Assembly (NCBI GenBank): GCA_016926235.1
Contig: JAFGOZ010000295.1
Location: 1-11,449, forward strand
Reading direction: 5' to 3'
DNA length: 11,449 bases
Origin: Bacteroidales bacterium
GTDB taxonomy: Bacteria; Bacteroidota; Bacteroidia; Bacteroidales; UBA10428
Under the pieces are notes generated by a model, which searched no databases, was not told the origin of the DNA, and saw only the letters and a list, made by a program, of their open reading frames with translations. Below are positions 1 through 6,674 of this stretch, one piece after another. A program made the position numbers and the translations under genes. Numbering within the stretch: the first letter of the stretch is position 1; every line of letters begins with the position of its first letter.

Positions 1-16
1 AAAAGAAAAAGTTATA

Positions 17-47
17 ATTGTACAGAACTTTTATTTATATATTTTTG
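17..47 (+). promoter_or_regulatory. Bacteroidota-type promoter of the nqr operon
   Basis: ATTG at 17-20 serves as the -33 element and TATTTTTG at 40-47 fits the phylum consensus -7 element TAnnTTTG exactly, with 19 bases between them. Transcription would begin near position 54, giving a leader of under 20 bases before nqrA at 72. No other promoter is evident between the nqr genes, so this one probably drives all six. The match and spacing are seen in the sequence; the role is inferred from published Bacteroides and Flavobacterium promoters. Confidence 0.7.
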
Positions 48-71
48 TTGTGAAAAAATAAACAGGAATGC

Positions 72-1424
72 ATGGCAAAAGTAATTAAGATCAGGAGGGG
101 ATTAAATATACGCCTGAAGGGAAAAGCCGAAAAAATATTTATCAGGGCAGACCAGGCAGACTATTACGCAGTAAAACCTACCGATTTCCCCGGCCTTACA
201 CCTAAACTAAATATAAAAGAAGAAGACCTTGTTAAAGCTGGCAGCCCGCTTTTTCATGATAAATATAACCCTGAAATTACCTTTTCTTCACCTGTAAGTG
301 GAAAAGTAAAAGAAATTCTAAGAGGAGAAAGAAGACAAATACTCGAAGTAATAGTTGAAGCTGACAAGGAAATTGAATATTTGCCCTTTGAAAAAGCTGA
401 TCCTTTAAAGCTATCCCGTGAAGAAATAATTGAGAACCTGCTGGTGAGTGGGATGTGGCCTTTTATCAGGCAAAGACCTTATGCCATTGTAGCAAATCCA
501 AAAGACACACCTAAATCTATATTTATTTCAGCCTACAATTCTGCCCCACTGGCTCCGGATAATGATTTTGTTGTAAAAGATGGAGATAAGGACTTTCAAA
601 TAGGCATTGACGCCCTCTCAAAGCTTACTAATGGTAAAATACATTTGAACCTGGATGCAACATATCCGGCTTCCAGGGTGTATACCCAGGCTAAGAGAGT
701 TCAAACAAACTACTTTAAAGGCCCTCATCCGGCAGGTAATGTAGGCGTACACATACATCATATTGACCCAATAAACAAAGGGGAAGTAGTATGGTATATC
801 AATCCACAGGACGTAATCTCAATAGGCAGGTTGTTTGATTCAGGCAAATATGATGTATCGAAGGTGATAGCCCTCACTGGTTCTGAGGTTAAGAAGCCCC
901 GATATTTTCGCATCATTGGAGGATGTTCCATAGCAAAACTGATAGAAGATAATGTTAACGATGGGAACCTTCGATATATAAGCGGTAACGTATTAACTGG
1001 AACAAAAATTAATTCAGATGGTTTTGTTGGTTTCTATGATTCTCAATTAACCGTTATTCCGGAAGGAGACCATTATGAATTTATAGGTTGGGCAAAACCG
1101 GGCTTTAAAAAATTTAGTGCATCACGTACTTTCTGGTCTTGGATGGCGCCTGGTAAAAAATACCGCCTCGATACCAACCTCAATGGAGGAGAAAGGGCTT
1201 TCGTCCTCACCGGTTTTTATGAAAAAGTATTTCCATTTAATATATATCCTATGCAGTTGCTTAAAGCAATTTTAATAGAAGATGTTGAATTAATGGAAAA
1301 ACTGGGAATTTATGAAGTTGCAGAAGAAGATTTTGCACTTTGCGAATTTGTTGATCCCTCAAAAACTGAGATGCAAGCTTTGATAAGAAAAGGTATCGAT
1401 CTGATGATAAAAGAAATGTCATAA
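72..1424 (+). CDS. nqrA: Na+-translocating NADH:quinone oxidoreductase subunit A (NqrA)
   Basis: This is the peripheral cytoplasmic subunit of the Na+-NQR complex, which carries no redox cofactor of its own. At 450 residues it matches the usual length (about 446 in Vibrio cholerae). The N-terminal part (about residues 30-98) resembles a barrel-sandwich domain, with the conserved segment around SSPVSGKV followed by RGERRQ at 84-89. Other family blocks are RQRPYAIVANP (133-143), HIHHIDP (227-233), the QDVISIGRLF segment (246-255) and a strongly conserved C-terminal stretch (about 413-448, GIYEVAEEDFALCEF onward). The ATG at 72 is preferred because the family begins with the KIRRGLNI motif almost at once. 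AGGA at 64-67 lies only 4 bases upstream, so ribosome binding looks weak, as is common in Bacteroidota. It is the first gene of the operon and nqrB starts 23 bases after it. The identification is sure. Confidence 0.97.
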   Translation: MAKVIKIRRGLNIRLKGKAEKIFIRADQADYYAVKPTDFPGLTPKLNIKEEDLVKAGSPLFHDKYNPEITFSSPVSGKVKEILRGERRQILEVIVEADKEIEYLPFEKADPLKLSREEIIENLLVSGMWPFIRQRPYAIVANPKDTPKSIFISAYNSAPLAPDNDFVVKDGDKDFQIGIDALSKLTNGKIHLNLDATYPASRVYTQAKRVQTNYFKGPHPAGNVGVHIHHIDPINKGEVVWYINPQDVISIGRLFDSGKYDVSKVIALTGSEVKKPRYFRIIGGCSIAKLIEDNVNDGNLRYISGNVLTGTKINSDGFVGFYDSQLTVIPEGDHYEFIGWAKPGFKKFSASRTFWSWMAPGKKYRLDTNLNGGERAFVLTGFYEKVFPFNIYPMQLLKAILIEDVELMEKLGIYEVAEEDFALCEFVDPSKTEMQALIRKGIDLMIKEMS

Positions 1425-1447
1425 AAATAATAACAGGACTATAGAAG

Positions 1448-2611
1448 ATGAGTGCATTAAGAAGGTATATTAATAACATAAAACCAAATTTTGAGAAAGG
1501 AGGAAAATTCGCAAAGTTCAAATCCACTTTTGAAGCTTTTGAGACTTTTCTTTTTGTTCCCAACAAGGTTACATTTTCCGGATCACATATTAGGGATGCT
1601 TTAGACATGAAGCGCACAATGACCGCTGTCATCCTGGCACTGATGCCTGCTTTACTTGTTGGAATGTGGAATATCGGATTACAATACAACCTTTCAATCG
1701 GGATGGAAGCAACTATTTGGCAGAATTTCTTGTTTGGTTTTAAGCAGGTATTCCCCATCATTGTAGTATCCTATGTTGTCGGCCTGGGTATTGAATTTAT
1801 TTTTGCTCAAATCCGGGGCCATGAGGTCAACGAAGGCTTCCTGGTTACAGGTATCCTTATCCCTATGGTAATGCCAGTAGATATTCCCTTATGGATGGTG
1901 GCAATAGCAACCGCTTTTGCTGTTATAATCGGCAAAGAAGTTTTTGGTGGCACAGGTATGAATATATTAAATCCAGCGTTGACAGCACGTGCTTTCCTGT
2001 TTTTCGCCTATCCTTCTTTTATGTCAGGCGACACTGTATGGATTGCAAATCTAAGTAAGGGTCAAGGTATTATTGATGGATTTTCCGGGGCTACACCCCT
2101 GGCTCTTGCAGCTGCAGACCATACAGAAAAGATCCCTGATGCTATGCATATGTTGATAGGTTCGATACCCGGTTCTATTGGTGAAACCTCTGCTCTGGCA
2201 ATTTTCCTGGGCGCTCTTATCTTAATATATACCGGAATTGGCAGCTGGAAAATTATTTTTTCGGTCTTGGCAGGAGGTGCAGCTATGGGCTTACTACTCA
2301 ATGCGGTTGCAGTAAATGCTTTTATGGAAATTCCGTTTTATGAGCATCTGCTAATGGGAGGTTTTGCATTTGGTGCAGTATTCATGGCTACTGACCCCGT
2401 TACTGCAGCGCAAACCGAGAAGGGAAAGTGGATATACGGATTTCTCATAGGTATTTTTGCCATTATGATAAGAGTGCTGAATCCAGCATATCCTGAAGGC
2501 GTAATGTTAGCTATATTACTTATGAACGTTTTTGCTCCGTTAATTGACCATTATGTAATAGGAGCAAATATCAAACGCAGGCTAAAAAGAGCAAAAATTA
2601 AAACCGCTTAG
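1448..2611 (+). CDS. nqrB: Na+-NQR subunit B (NqrB), FMN-carrying membrane subunit
   Basis: This is the large integral membrane subunit, carrying covalently bound FMN and riboflavin; it is central to Na+ movement and quinone reduction. The flavinylation motif SGAT is at 213-216, so Thr216 is the predicted FMN attachment site. Other family blocks are HEVNEGFLVTGIL (125-137), KEVFGGTG (163-170) with NPALTARAFLFFAYP just after, GSIPGSIGE (238-246), MATDP (313-317) and NPAYPEG (345-351). Many hydrophobic segments run from about residue 57 to the end, and the protein finishes with a basic tail like its homologues. At 387 residues it is somewhat shorter than V. cholerae NqrB (about 415), mainly from a shorter loop after the first membrane span. 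There is no clear Shine-Dalgarno sequence before the ATG. The next gene, nqrC, starts 3 bases after the stop codon. Confidence 0.97.
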   Translation: MSALRRYINNIKPNFEKGGKFAKFKSTFEAFETFLFVPNKVTFSGSHIRDALDMKRTMTAVILALMPALLVGMWNIGLQYNLSIGMEATIWQNFLFGFKQVFPIIVVSYVVGLGIEFIFAQIRGHEVNEGFLVTGILIPMVMPVDIPLWMVAIATAFAVIIGKEVFGGTGMNILNPALTARAFLFFAYPSFMSGDTVWIANLSKGQGIIDGFSGATPLALAAADHTEKIPDAMHMLIGSIPGSIGETSALAIFLGALILIYTGIGSWKIIFSVLAGGAAMGLLLNAVAVNAFMEIPFYEHLLMGGFAFGAVFMATDPVTAAQTEKGKWIYGFLIGIFAIMIRVLNPAYPEGVMLAILLMNVFAPLIDHYVIGANIKRRLKRAKIKTA

Positions 2612-2614
2612 AAA

Positions 2615-3331
2615 ATGAAGAACTTTTCAAATACATATATTTTTATATTTTCAATAATAATGGTAGTGATCGTTGCAGCAGTACTATCGTTTTCTGCTAT
2701 GAAACTAAAGCCTTACCAGGATAAGAACAAAGAAATTGAAAAAAAGAGAAACATCCTGTCTTCGATAAATATTGAGAGCGATACTAAGAATGCTGAATCA
2801 CTCTATTCCAAATATATTATCTCAGAACAAGTTTTAGATGTACAAGGTAACATTATTGAAAATCCAAAAACTCCCCCGTTTGATATTGATCTTAAAAAAG
2901 AACTTGATAAAGATCCTTCCGTAAGAAATTTACCTTTATTTATCAGCCAAATGGAAGATAGCAGTATATATTACATCGTTCCCGTAAGAGGCAAAGGGTT
3001 ATGGGGCCCTATTTGGGGTTTTGTTGCTTTACAAGACGACATGAGCACTTTAGCTGGTGTTATTTTCGATCATTCAGATGAAACCCCTGGATTAGGGGCT
3101 GAAATAAGTACAAAGAAATTTCAGGTGCCTTTCAGAGGCAAAAAAATATTTAGTGGTGCTGGCAAATTTCAATCAATTAAGGTTGTTAAGGGTGGCGCTA
3201 ACCCTGCCGCAAACAATGAAGTTGATGCAATATCCGGAGGAACTATTACAAGTAAGGGCCTGGAAACTATGCTTGGTGAATGCTTGTCAAATTATATTCC
3301 ATTTTTTGAAATGAAAATGCAAACCCGATGA
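2615..3331 (+). CDS. nqrC: Na+-NQR subunit C (NqrC), FMN-carrying
   Basis: NqrC relays electrons between the NqrF side and NqrB through a covalently bound FMN. One membrane anchor is visible at about residues 7-29, followed by a soluble domain on the periplasmic side. The blocks [11 protein letters not shown] (126-136) and [10 protein letters not shown] (155-164) are typical of the FMN-binding domain shared by NqrC and RnfG. The flavinylation site is [10 protein letters not shown], making Thr210 the predicted FMN ester residue. The central alanine of the classic SGAT motif is glycine here, a tolerated variant in the motif family. At 238 residues it is slightly shorter than the V. cholerae protein (about 257). 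The stop codon overlaps the start of nqrD by four bases (ATGA), which suggests translational coupling. Confidence 0.96.
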   Translation: MKNFSNTYIFIFSIIMVVIVAAVLSFSAMKLKPYQDKNKEIEKKRNILSSINIESDTKNAESLYSKYIISEQVLDVQGNIIENPKTPPFDIDLKKELDKDPSVRNLPLFISQMEDSSIYYIVPVRGKGLWGPIWGFVALQDDMSTLAGVIFDHSDETPGLGAEISTKKFQVPFRGKKIFSGAGKFQSIKVVKGGANPAANNEVDAISGGTITSKGLETMLGECLSNYIPFFEMKMQTR

Positions 3332-3972
3332 AAGATAAAGAACCATTATTTTCAACTAAGAATTTAAAGCTGATAACGGCTCCTTTAAATAAGGATAATC
3401 CCATTACCGTTCAGGTATTAGGAATTTGTTCGGCACTGGCAGTAACAGCAAAACTTAAGCCCGCCATAGTAATGGCTCTTTCAGTAACAATTGTAACTGC
3501 TATGTCAAACCTGATTATTGCAGCAGGCCGAAAAATGATACCACCGCGGATAAGAATTATTGTACAGCTTGTAGTAATTGCCATGCTTGTTATACTTGTA
3601 GATGAATTGCTAAAAGCCTTTGCCTATGATGTAAGCAAGCAATTATCAGTCTTCGTGGGATTGATAATTACCAACTGTATTATCATGGGACGCCTGGAAG
3701 CTTTCGCCATGAGCAATAAACCGTGGCCAGCTTTCCTGGATGGTATCGGAAATGGTTTTGGATATGGTATTATACTTATCATTGTTGCCTTTTTTAGAGA
3801 ATTACTTGGAAACGGAACATTATTCAATTACAGGATATTACCTGAATCTTTTTACGAAGCCGGTTACAGAAACAATGGTTTGATGATATTACCACCTATG
3901 GCCCTCATTATTGTAGGTATAATAATATGGGTTCAGCGCAGCAAGAATAAAGAATTAATTGAAGACAAGTAA
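3328..3972 (+). CDS. nqrD: Na+-NQR subunit D (NqrD), membrane Fe-S subunit
   Basis: NqrD is a polytopic membrane protein that forms an inverted-symmetry pair with NqrE. In the solved Vibrio enzyme the two share a 2Fe-2S cluster in the middle of the membrane. The cluster cysteines are present: Cys34 in [10 protein letters not shown] and Cys117 in TNCIIMGR. The block [20 protein letters not shown] starts at about residue 128 and is characteristic of the family. About six hydrophobic spans are seen. At 214 residues it has the normal length. The start ATG overlaps the nqrC stop, and no separate ribosome binding site is visible. RnfE is a close relative, but the surrounding nqrA, nqrB, nqrC and nqrF settle the assignment. 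Confidence 0.97.
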   Translation: MKDKEPLFSTKNLKLITAPLNKDNPITVQVLGICSALAVTAKLKPAIVMALSVTIVTAMSNLIIAAGRKMIPPRIRIIVQLVVIAMLVILVDELLKAFAYDVSKQLSVFVGLIITNCIIMGRLEAFAMSNKPWPAFLDGIGNGFGYGIILIIVAFFRELLGNGTLFNYRILPESFYEAGYRNNGLMILPPMALIIVGIIIWVQRSKNKELIEDK

Positions 3973-3986
3973 AATAGCAAACGAAG

Positions 3987-4604
3987 ATGGAAAACCTTTT
4001 TAACATATTTGTAAAGTCTATTTTCATAGACAATATGATTTTTGCTTATTTTTTGGGAATGTGCTCATACCTTGCCGTCTCAAAAACTGTTAAGACATCA
4101 GTTGGTTTAGGTATTGCCGTTATTTTCGTTCTCGGGTTTACTGTTCCTATCGATTATATACTTGAGAACTACTTACTGAAAGAAGGTGCATTAGTTTGGC
4201 TAAGTCCCAACTTTGCGGATGTTGACCTGGGTTTCTTAAGTTTTATCATGTTTATAGCTGTTATTGCTTCAATGGTTCAATTGGTTGAAATGATCATTGA
4301 AAAGTTTTCACCAACCCTATATGCTTCCTTAGGTATATTCCTTCCTTTAATTGCTGTTAACTGTGCTATATTAGGAGGATCTCTTTTCATGCAGGAAAGG
4401 GAATACAATACAATTGGTGAAGCTACTGTATTCGGCCTTGGTTCAGGTGTTGGCTGGTTACTAGCAATTGTTGGTATTGCCGCAATTAGAGAAAAAATAA
4501 GGTATTCAAATATCCCTGCCCCACTTAAAGGGCTTGGTATCACATTTATAATAACAGGGTTGATGGGGATAGCCTTTATGAGCTTTATGGGTATTAAATT
4601 ATAA
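3987..4604 (+). CDS. nqrE: Na+-NQR subunit E (NqrE), membrane Fe-S subunit
   Basis: NqrE is the partner of NqrD. It has about six membrane spans with opposite topology and supplies the other two cysteines of the intramembrane 2Fe-2S cluster. These are Cys26 in [10 protein letters not shown] and Cys126 in VNCAILGG. Other family features are [15 protein letters not shown] (108-122) and a glycine-rich GLGSGVGW segment (150-157). Its 205 residues agree with the family length (about 198). It starts 14 bases after nqrD and is followed by nqrF after 9 bases. The relative RnfA is excluded by the operon context. Confidence 0.97.
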   Translation: MENLFNIFVKSIFIDNMIFAYFLGMCSYLAVSKTVKTSVGLGIAVIFVLGFTVPIDYILENYLLKEGALVWLSPNFADVDLGFLSFIMFIAVIASMVQLVEMIIEKFSPTLYASLGIFLPLIAVNCAILGGSLFMQEREYNTIGEATVFGLGSGVGWLLAIVGIAAIREKIRYSNIPAPLKGLGITFIITGLMGIAFMSFMGIKL

Positions 4605-4613
4605 TTTTATTGT

Positions 4614-5873
4614 ATGATTTTAGTTGAAGTATCGTCAGGAATTCAGATTTTAATAAGTATTGCTATTTTTTTATTTGTTATTGTGCTTTTAGTGGCAGTA
4701 CTTCTTTATGCAAGGGCAAAACTTACACCACAGGGAATGGTTAAGTTAACAATAAACGATGAGAAGGAAATAGAAGTGAAGCCCGGATCTACATTGCTAA
4801 CTACACTTTCAAATAATGATATTTACCTGCCATCGGCTTGTGGAGGTGGTGGAACGTGTGGTATGTGCAAATGTCAGGTATTTGACGGTGCAGGTTCAAT
4901 ACTTCCTACAGAAACTGGTTTTTTTACAAGAAAAGAACAACAGCATTACTGGAGGCTTGGTTGTCAGGTAAAAGTGCGTCAGAATTTAAAAATCAGCCTT
5001 CCAGAAGAAATAATGGGAATCAAAAAATTTGAGTGTGAAGTTATTTCTAATAATAATGTAGCATCTTTTATAAAAGAATTTGTAGTGAAATTACCCGTAG
5101 GTGAAAACCTTAATTTCCAGTCAGGAGGATATGTCCAGATAGATGTTCCTAAAATTGAAGTGGATTTTAAAGATATGGATATCGATAAAGAATATCGTGA
5201 TGAATGGGATTGCTACAATATGTGGGATTTAAAGATGAAAAATCCGGAAGAAACATTCAGGGCTTATTCTATGGCTAATCATCCGGCAGAGGGCAATATA
5301 GTGATGCTTAACATTCGTATTGCCACACCACCATGGGATATGAAAAAAGGCAACTTTATGAAAGTAAACCCAGGTATATGCTCATCCTATATTTTTTCAA
5401 GAAAACCGGGAGATAAAGTAGTACTTTCAGGACCATATGGAGAATTTCACATAAAAGATACTGACCGTGAAATGATATATATTGGTGGTGGTGCAGGTAT
5501 GGCCCCACTTCGCTCACATCTCTTCCATTTATTCCATACCCTGAAAACAAAACGTAAAGTATCGTACTGGTATGGAGCACGTTCAAAAAGGGAAGTATTT
5601 TATGAAGAACACTTCAGGGAAATTGAAAAGAAATTTCCAAACTTTACTTTTAATCTTGCTCTCTCAGAACCTAAACCAACAGATAACTGGACCGGGCTTA
5701 CAGGATTTATCCATCAGGTGCTACTTGATGAGTACTTAAGTAAGCATGACGAACCGGAAGAAATTGAATACTACTTCTGTGGTCCTCCAATGATGAATGA
5801 CGCAGTTTTAAAAACATTGTACGATTTGGGTGTACCTGAAGAAATGATAGCATTTGATGATTTCGGGGGATAA
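4614..5873 (+). CDS. nqrF: Na+-NQR subunit F (NqrF), NADH dehydrogenase subunit
   Basis: NqrF is the electron entry subunit: it oxidises NADH with FAD and passes electrons to a 2Fe-2S cluster. From the N-terminus it has one membrane span (about 10-32), a ferredoxin domain (about 42-130) with cluster ligands Cys76, Cys82, Cys85 and Cys117, an FAD-binding domain with RAYS at 216-219, and an NADH-binding domain with GGGAGMAP at 291-298 and CGPPMM at 389-394. It ends in the conserved FDDFGG. At 419 residues it is slightly longer than the Vibrio protein (about 408); the extra residues fall mainly around 240-256, just before SSYIFS. An extra cysteine, Cys87, sits next to the cluster motif. The start has no visible Shine-Dalgarno sequence. 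It is the last gene of the operon, and the AT-rich inverted repeat at 5922-5954 follows. Confidence 0.97.
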   Translation: MILVEVSSGIQILISIAIFLFVIVLLVAVLLYARAKLTPQGMVKLTINDEKEIEVKPGSTLLTTLSNNDIYLPSACGGGGTCGMCKCQVFDGAGSILPTETGFFTRKEQQHYWRLGCQVKVRQNLKISLPEEIMGIKKFECEVISNNNVASFIKEFVVKLPVGENLNFQSGGYVQIDVPKIEVDFKDMDIDKEYRDEWDCYNMWDLKMKNPEETFRAYSMANHPAEGNIVMLNIRIATPPWDMKKGNFMKVNPGICSSYIFSRKPGDKVVLSGPYGEFHIKDTDREMIYIGGGAGMAPLRSHLFHLFHTLKTKRKVSYWYGARSKREVFYEEHFREIEKKFPNFTFNLALSEPKPTDNWTGLTGFIHQVLLDEYLSKHDEPEEIEYYFCGPPMMNDAVLKTLYDLGVPEEMIAFDDFGG

Positions 5874-5921
5874 AAAAGAATAGTAACATAAGCAGTTAAT
5901 ACTGTGATAAGTTTTAGGAAC

Positions 5922-5954
5922 ATATAAAATAATAATTATTGGGTTATTTTATAT
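5922..5954. repeat. AT-only inverted repeat after nqrF
   Basis: The arms ATATAAAATAA (5922-5932) and TTATTTTATAT (5944-5954) are a perfect 11-base inverted repeat around an 11-base centre, TAATTATTGGG. The repeat lies 48 bases after the nqrF stop codon. With only A-T pairs and no strong T-run afterwards it would be a poor intrinsic terminator. It also contains the proposed -33 element of the next gene in its centre, so it could instead be an operator site. The palindrome is seen directly; both roles are inferred. Confidence 0.55.
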
Positions 5955-5968
5955 ACAAATTAATTTTA
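5938..5968 (+). promoter_or_regulatory. possible promoter of the rhamnose mutarotase gene
   Basis: ATTG at 5938-5941 and TAATTTTA at 5961-5968 are separated by 19 bases, the same spacing as in the nqr promoter. The -7 element differs from TAnnTTTG only in its last base. Transcription would begin near 5975, about 30 bases before the start codon at 6007. The DNA here is very AT-rich, so a chance match is possible. Confidence 0.35.
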
Positions 5969-6006
5969 AGCCCATAAAATACCATAAACGACTAAACCCC
6001 TCAACC

Positions 6007-6321
6007 ATGCAAAAATTTGCCTTTAAAATGAAATTAAAGCCCGGATTTAGGGATGAATATATTAAGCGTCATAACAACATCTGGCCCGAACTAAAAGAAC
6101 TTATAAAATCAACAGGGATTAGTGACTATTATATTTTTTTTGATAAAGAAACAGATTTACTGACAGGAATTCAAACTGTTTCAGGAAATCAATCTTCCCA
6201 GGACCTGGGAGAAAATCCCATCGTACAAAAATGGTGGGCTTATATGGCGGATATTATGGAAACTAACGAGGATAATTCGCCAATAACAATTCCTCTTGAA
6301 GAAGTGTTTTGTTTGAAATAA
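6007..6321 (+). CDS. rhaM: L-rhamnose mutarotase (RhaM family)
   Basis: This enzyme interconverts the alpha and beta anomers of L-rhamnose, speeding entry of the sugar into catabolism; it acts in the cytoplasm as a small dimer. The 104 residues equal the length of E. coli RhaM (YiiL) and match along the whole chain. Visible are EYIKRHNNIWPEL (17-29) with the active-site-type Tyr18 and His22, the Tyr41-Tyr42 region, KWWAYM (75-80) with the paired tryptophans, and a C-terminus of the form LEEVFCLK. No Shine-Dalgarno sequence precedes the ATG. It stands alone: the nqr operon is upstream on the same strand and the next downstream gene is convergent, so no rhamnose isomerase, kinase or transporter is nearby. 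Family members can differ in sugar preference, so L-rhamnose is the family-based assignment, not a demonstrated one. Confidence 0.9.
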   Translation: MQKFAFKMKLKPGFRDEYIKRHNNIWPELKELIKSTGISDYYIFFDKETDLLTGIQTVSGNQSSQDLGENPIVQKWWAYMADIMETNEDNSPITIPLEEVFCLK

Positions 6322-6361
6322 TGATGATAATGAATTAGGGAACTATCCTGACAGAAGGTTA

Positions 6362-6532
6362 TTAATCATTGTGCTGAAAAAACAGGACTTTCACATCATC
6401 GTCTTCGTTTATTACCCGCTGACTATTAGCGGAAACCTCTCCCGGCATATCCCTGTCAACACACTGAGAAGGTACAACAATATAAATATTTAACATTTTC
6501 ACAATATCCGAATTTTTATGGAAAGGTAGCAT
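6362..6532 (-). CDS. possible small protein of unknown function
   Basis: An open frame of 56 codons runs from ATG at 6532 to TAA at 6362. An internal ATG at 6496, preceded by AAA, would give 44 residues. Two in-frame stops lie just upstream, so it is not the tail of a longer intact gene. The product has no signal peptide or membrane span. It contains a hydrophobic strand-like stretch (IYIVV) and an acidic patch (NEDDD), and ends FFQHND. I do not recognise it. Support comes from a higher GC content than the flanks and from a consensus-like promoter at 6566-6597 on the same strand. Against it are the short length and lack of a ribosome binding site. It could equally be a decayed gene fragment or chance. 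Confidence 0.22.
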   Translation of the reverse strand: MLPFHKNSDIVKMLNIYIVVPSQCVDRDMPGEVSANSQRVINEDDDVKVLFFQHND

Positions 6533-6559
6533 TAACAGGCATGAATAAAAAATAAAGGA

Positions 6560-6577
6560 CTATCACAAAACTATCAC
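6560..6577. repeat. direct repeat CTATCAC-AAAA-CTATCAC
   Basis: Two perfect 7-base copies (6560-6566 and 6571-6577) are separated by AAAA, an 11-base period that places both on one face of the helix. A second pair with the same period, ATTATTC at 6589-6595 and 6600-6606, lies just beyond. A 7+4 layout is the arrangement bound by OmpR/PhoB-family response regulators. The repeats are seen directly; any binding is inferred. Confidence 0.5.
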
Positions 6578-6597
6578 TATGATGTACAATTATTCAA
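6566..6597 (-). promoter_or_regulatory. candidate minus-strand promoter upstream of the small reading frame
   Basis: Read on the minus strand, TTG (6597-6595), 21 bases, then TAGTTTTG (6573-6566) fits the phylum pattern TTG-N17-23-TAnnTTTG with a perfect -7 element. Transcription would begin near 6559 and run into the frame at 6532-6362. The -7 element is built from the end of one CTATCAC repeat, the spacer and the first base of the next. In AT-rich DNA a chance match is possible. Confidence 0.4.
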
Positions 6598-6620
6598 TGA
6601 TTATTCCAATTATAAACATA

Positions 6621-6651
6621 AAGAGCTGATACAATAATGAAACCAGCTCTT
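6621..6651 (-). terminator. hairpin after the PorP/SprF-like gene
   Basis: AAGAGCTG (6621-6628) and CAGCTCTT (6644-6651) form a perfect 8-base stem with a 15-base loop. It lies 23 bases past the stop codon of the minus-strand gene that ends at 6675. On the minus strand the stem is followed by a T-rich stretch, TATGTTTATAATT, while the plus side lacks one. It is therefore best read as a moderate intrinsic terminator for the minus-strand operon. Confidence 0.6.
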
Positions 6652-6674
6652 GATTATAGTATCTGATACAAATT

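Larger units (their letters stand above)
6322..6674. other. 353-base interval between convergent genes
   Basis: This stretch separates the mutarotase gene from the convergent PorP/SprF-like gene. It holds a terminator-type hairpin at 6621-6651, phased direct repeats with a candidate minus-strand promoter at about 6560-6606, and a small minus-strand reading frame at 6362-6532. A short hairpin, CCGCT (6416-6420) pairing with AGCGG (6428-6432), lies inside that reading frame. The segment from about 6400 to 6470 is visibly richer in G and C than the flanks. No RNA gene family was recognised. Confidence 0.6.

Noticed and set aside
1261..1761. 166-codon minus-strand open frame spanning the nqrA-nqrB junction
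   Set aside because: It lies opposite two certain genes, has no recognisable domain, and would leave no room for independent coding.
3328..3331. Frameshift between nqrC and nqrD
   Set aside because: Both proteins are complete; the ATGA overlap is an ordinary coupled stop-start.
2615..5873. Rnf complex instead of Na+-NQR
   Set aside because: The presence of nqrA, the NqrB flavin motif SGAT, and an NqrF with ferredoxin, FAD and NADH modules in one chain identifies Na+-NQR; RnfB and RnfC are absent.
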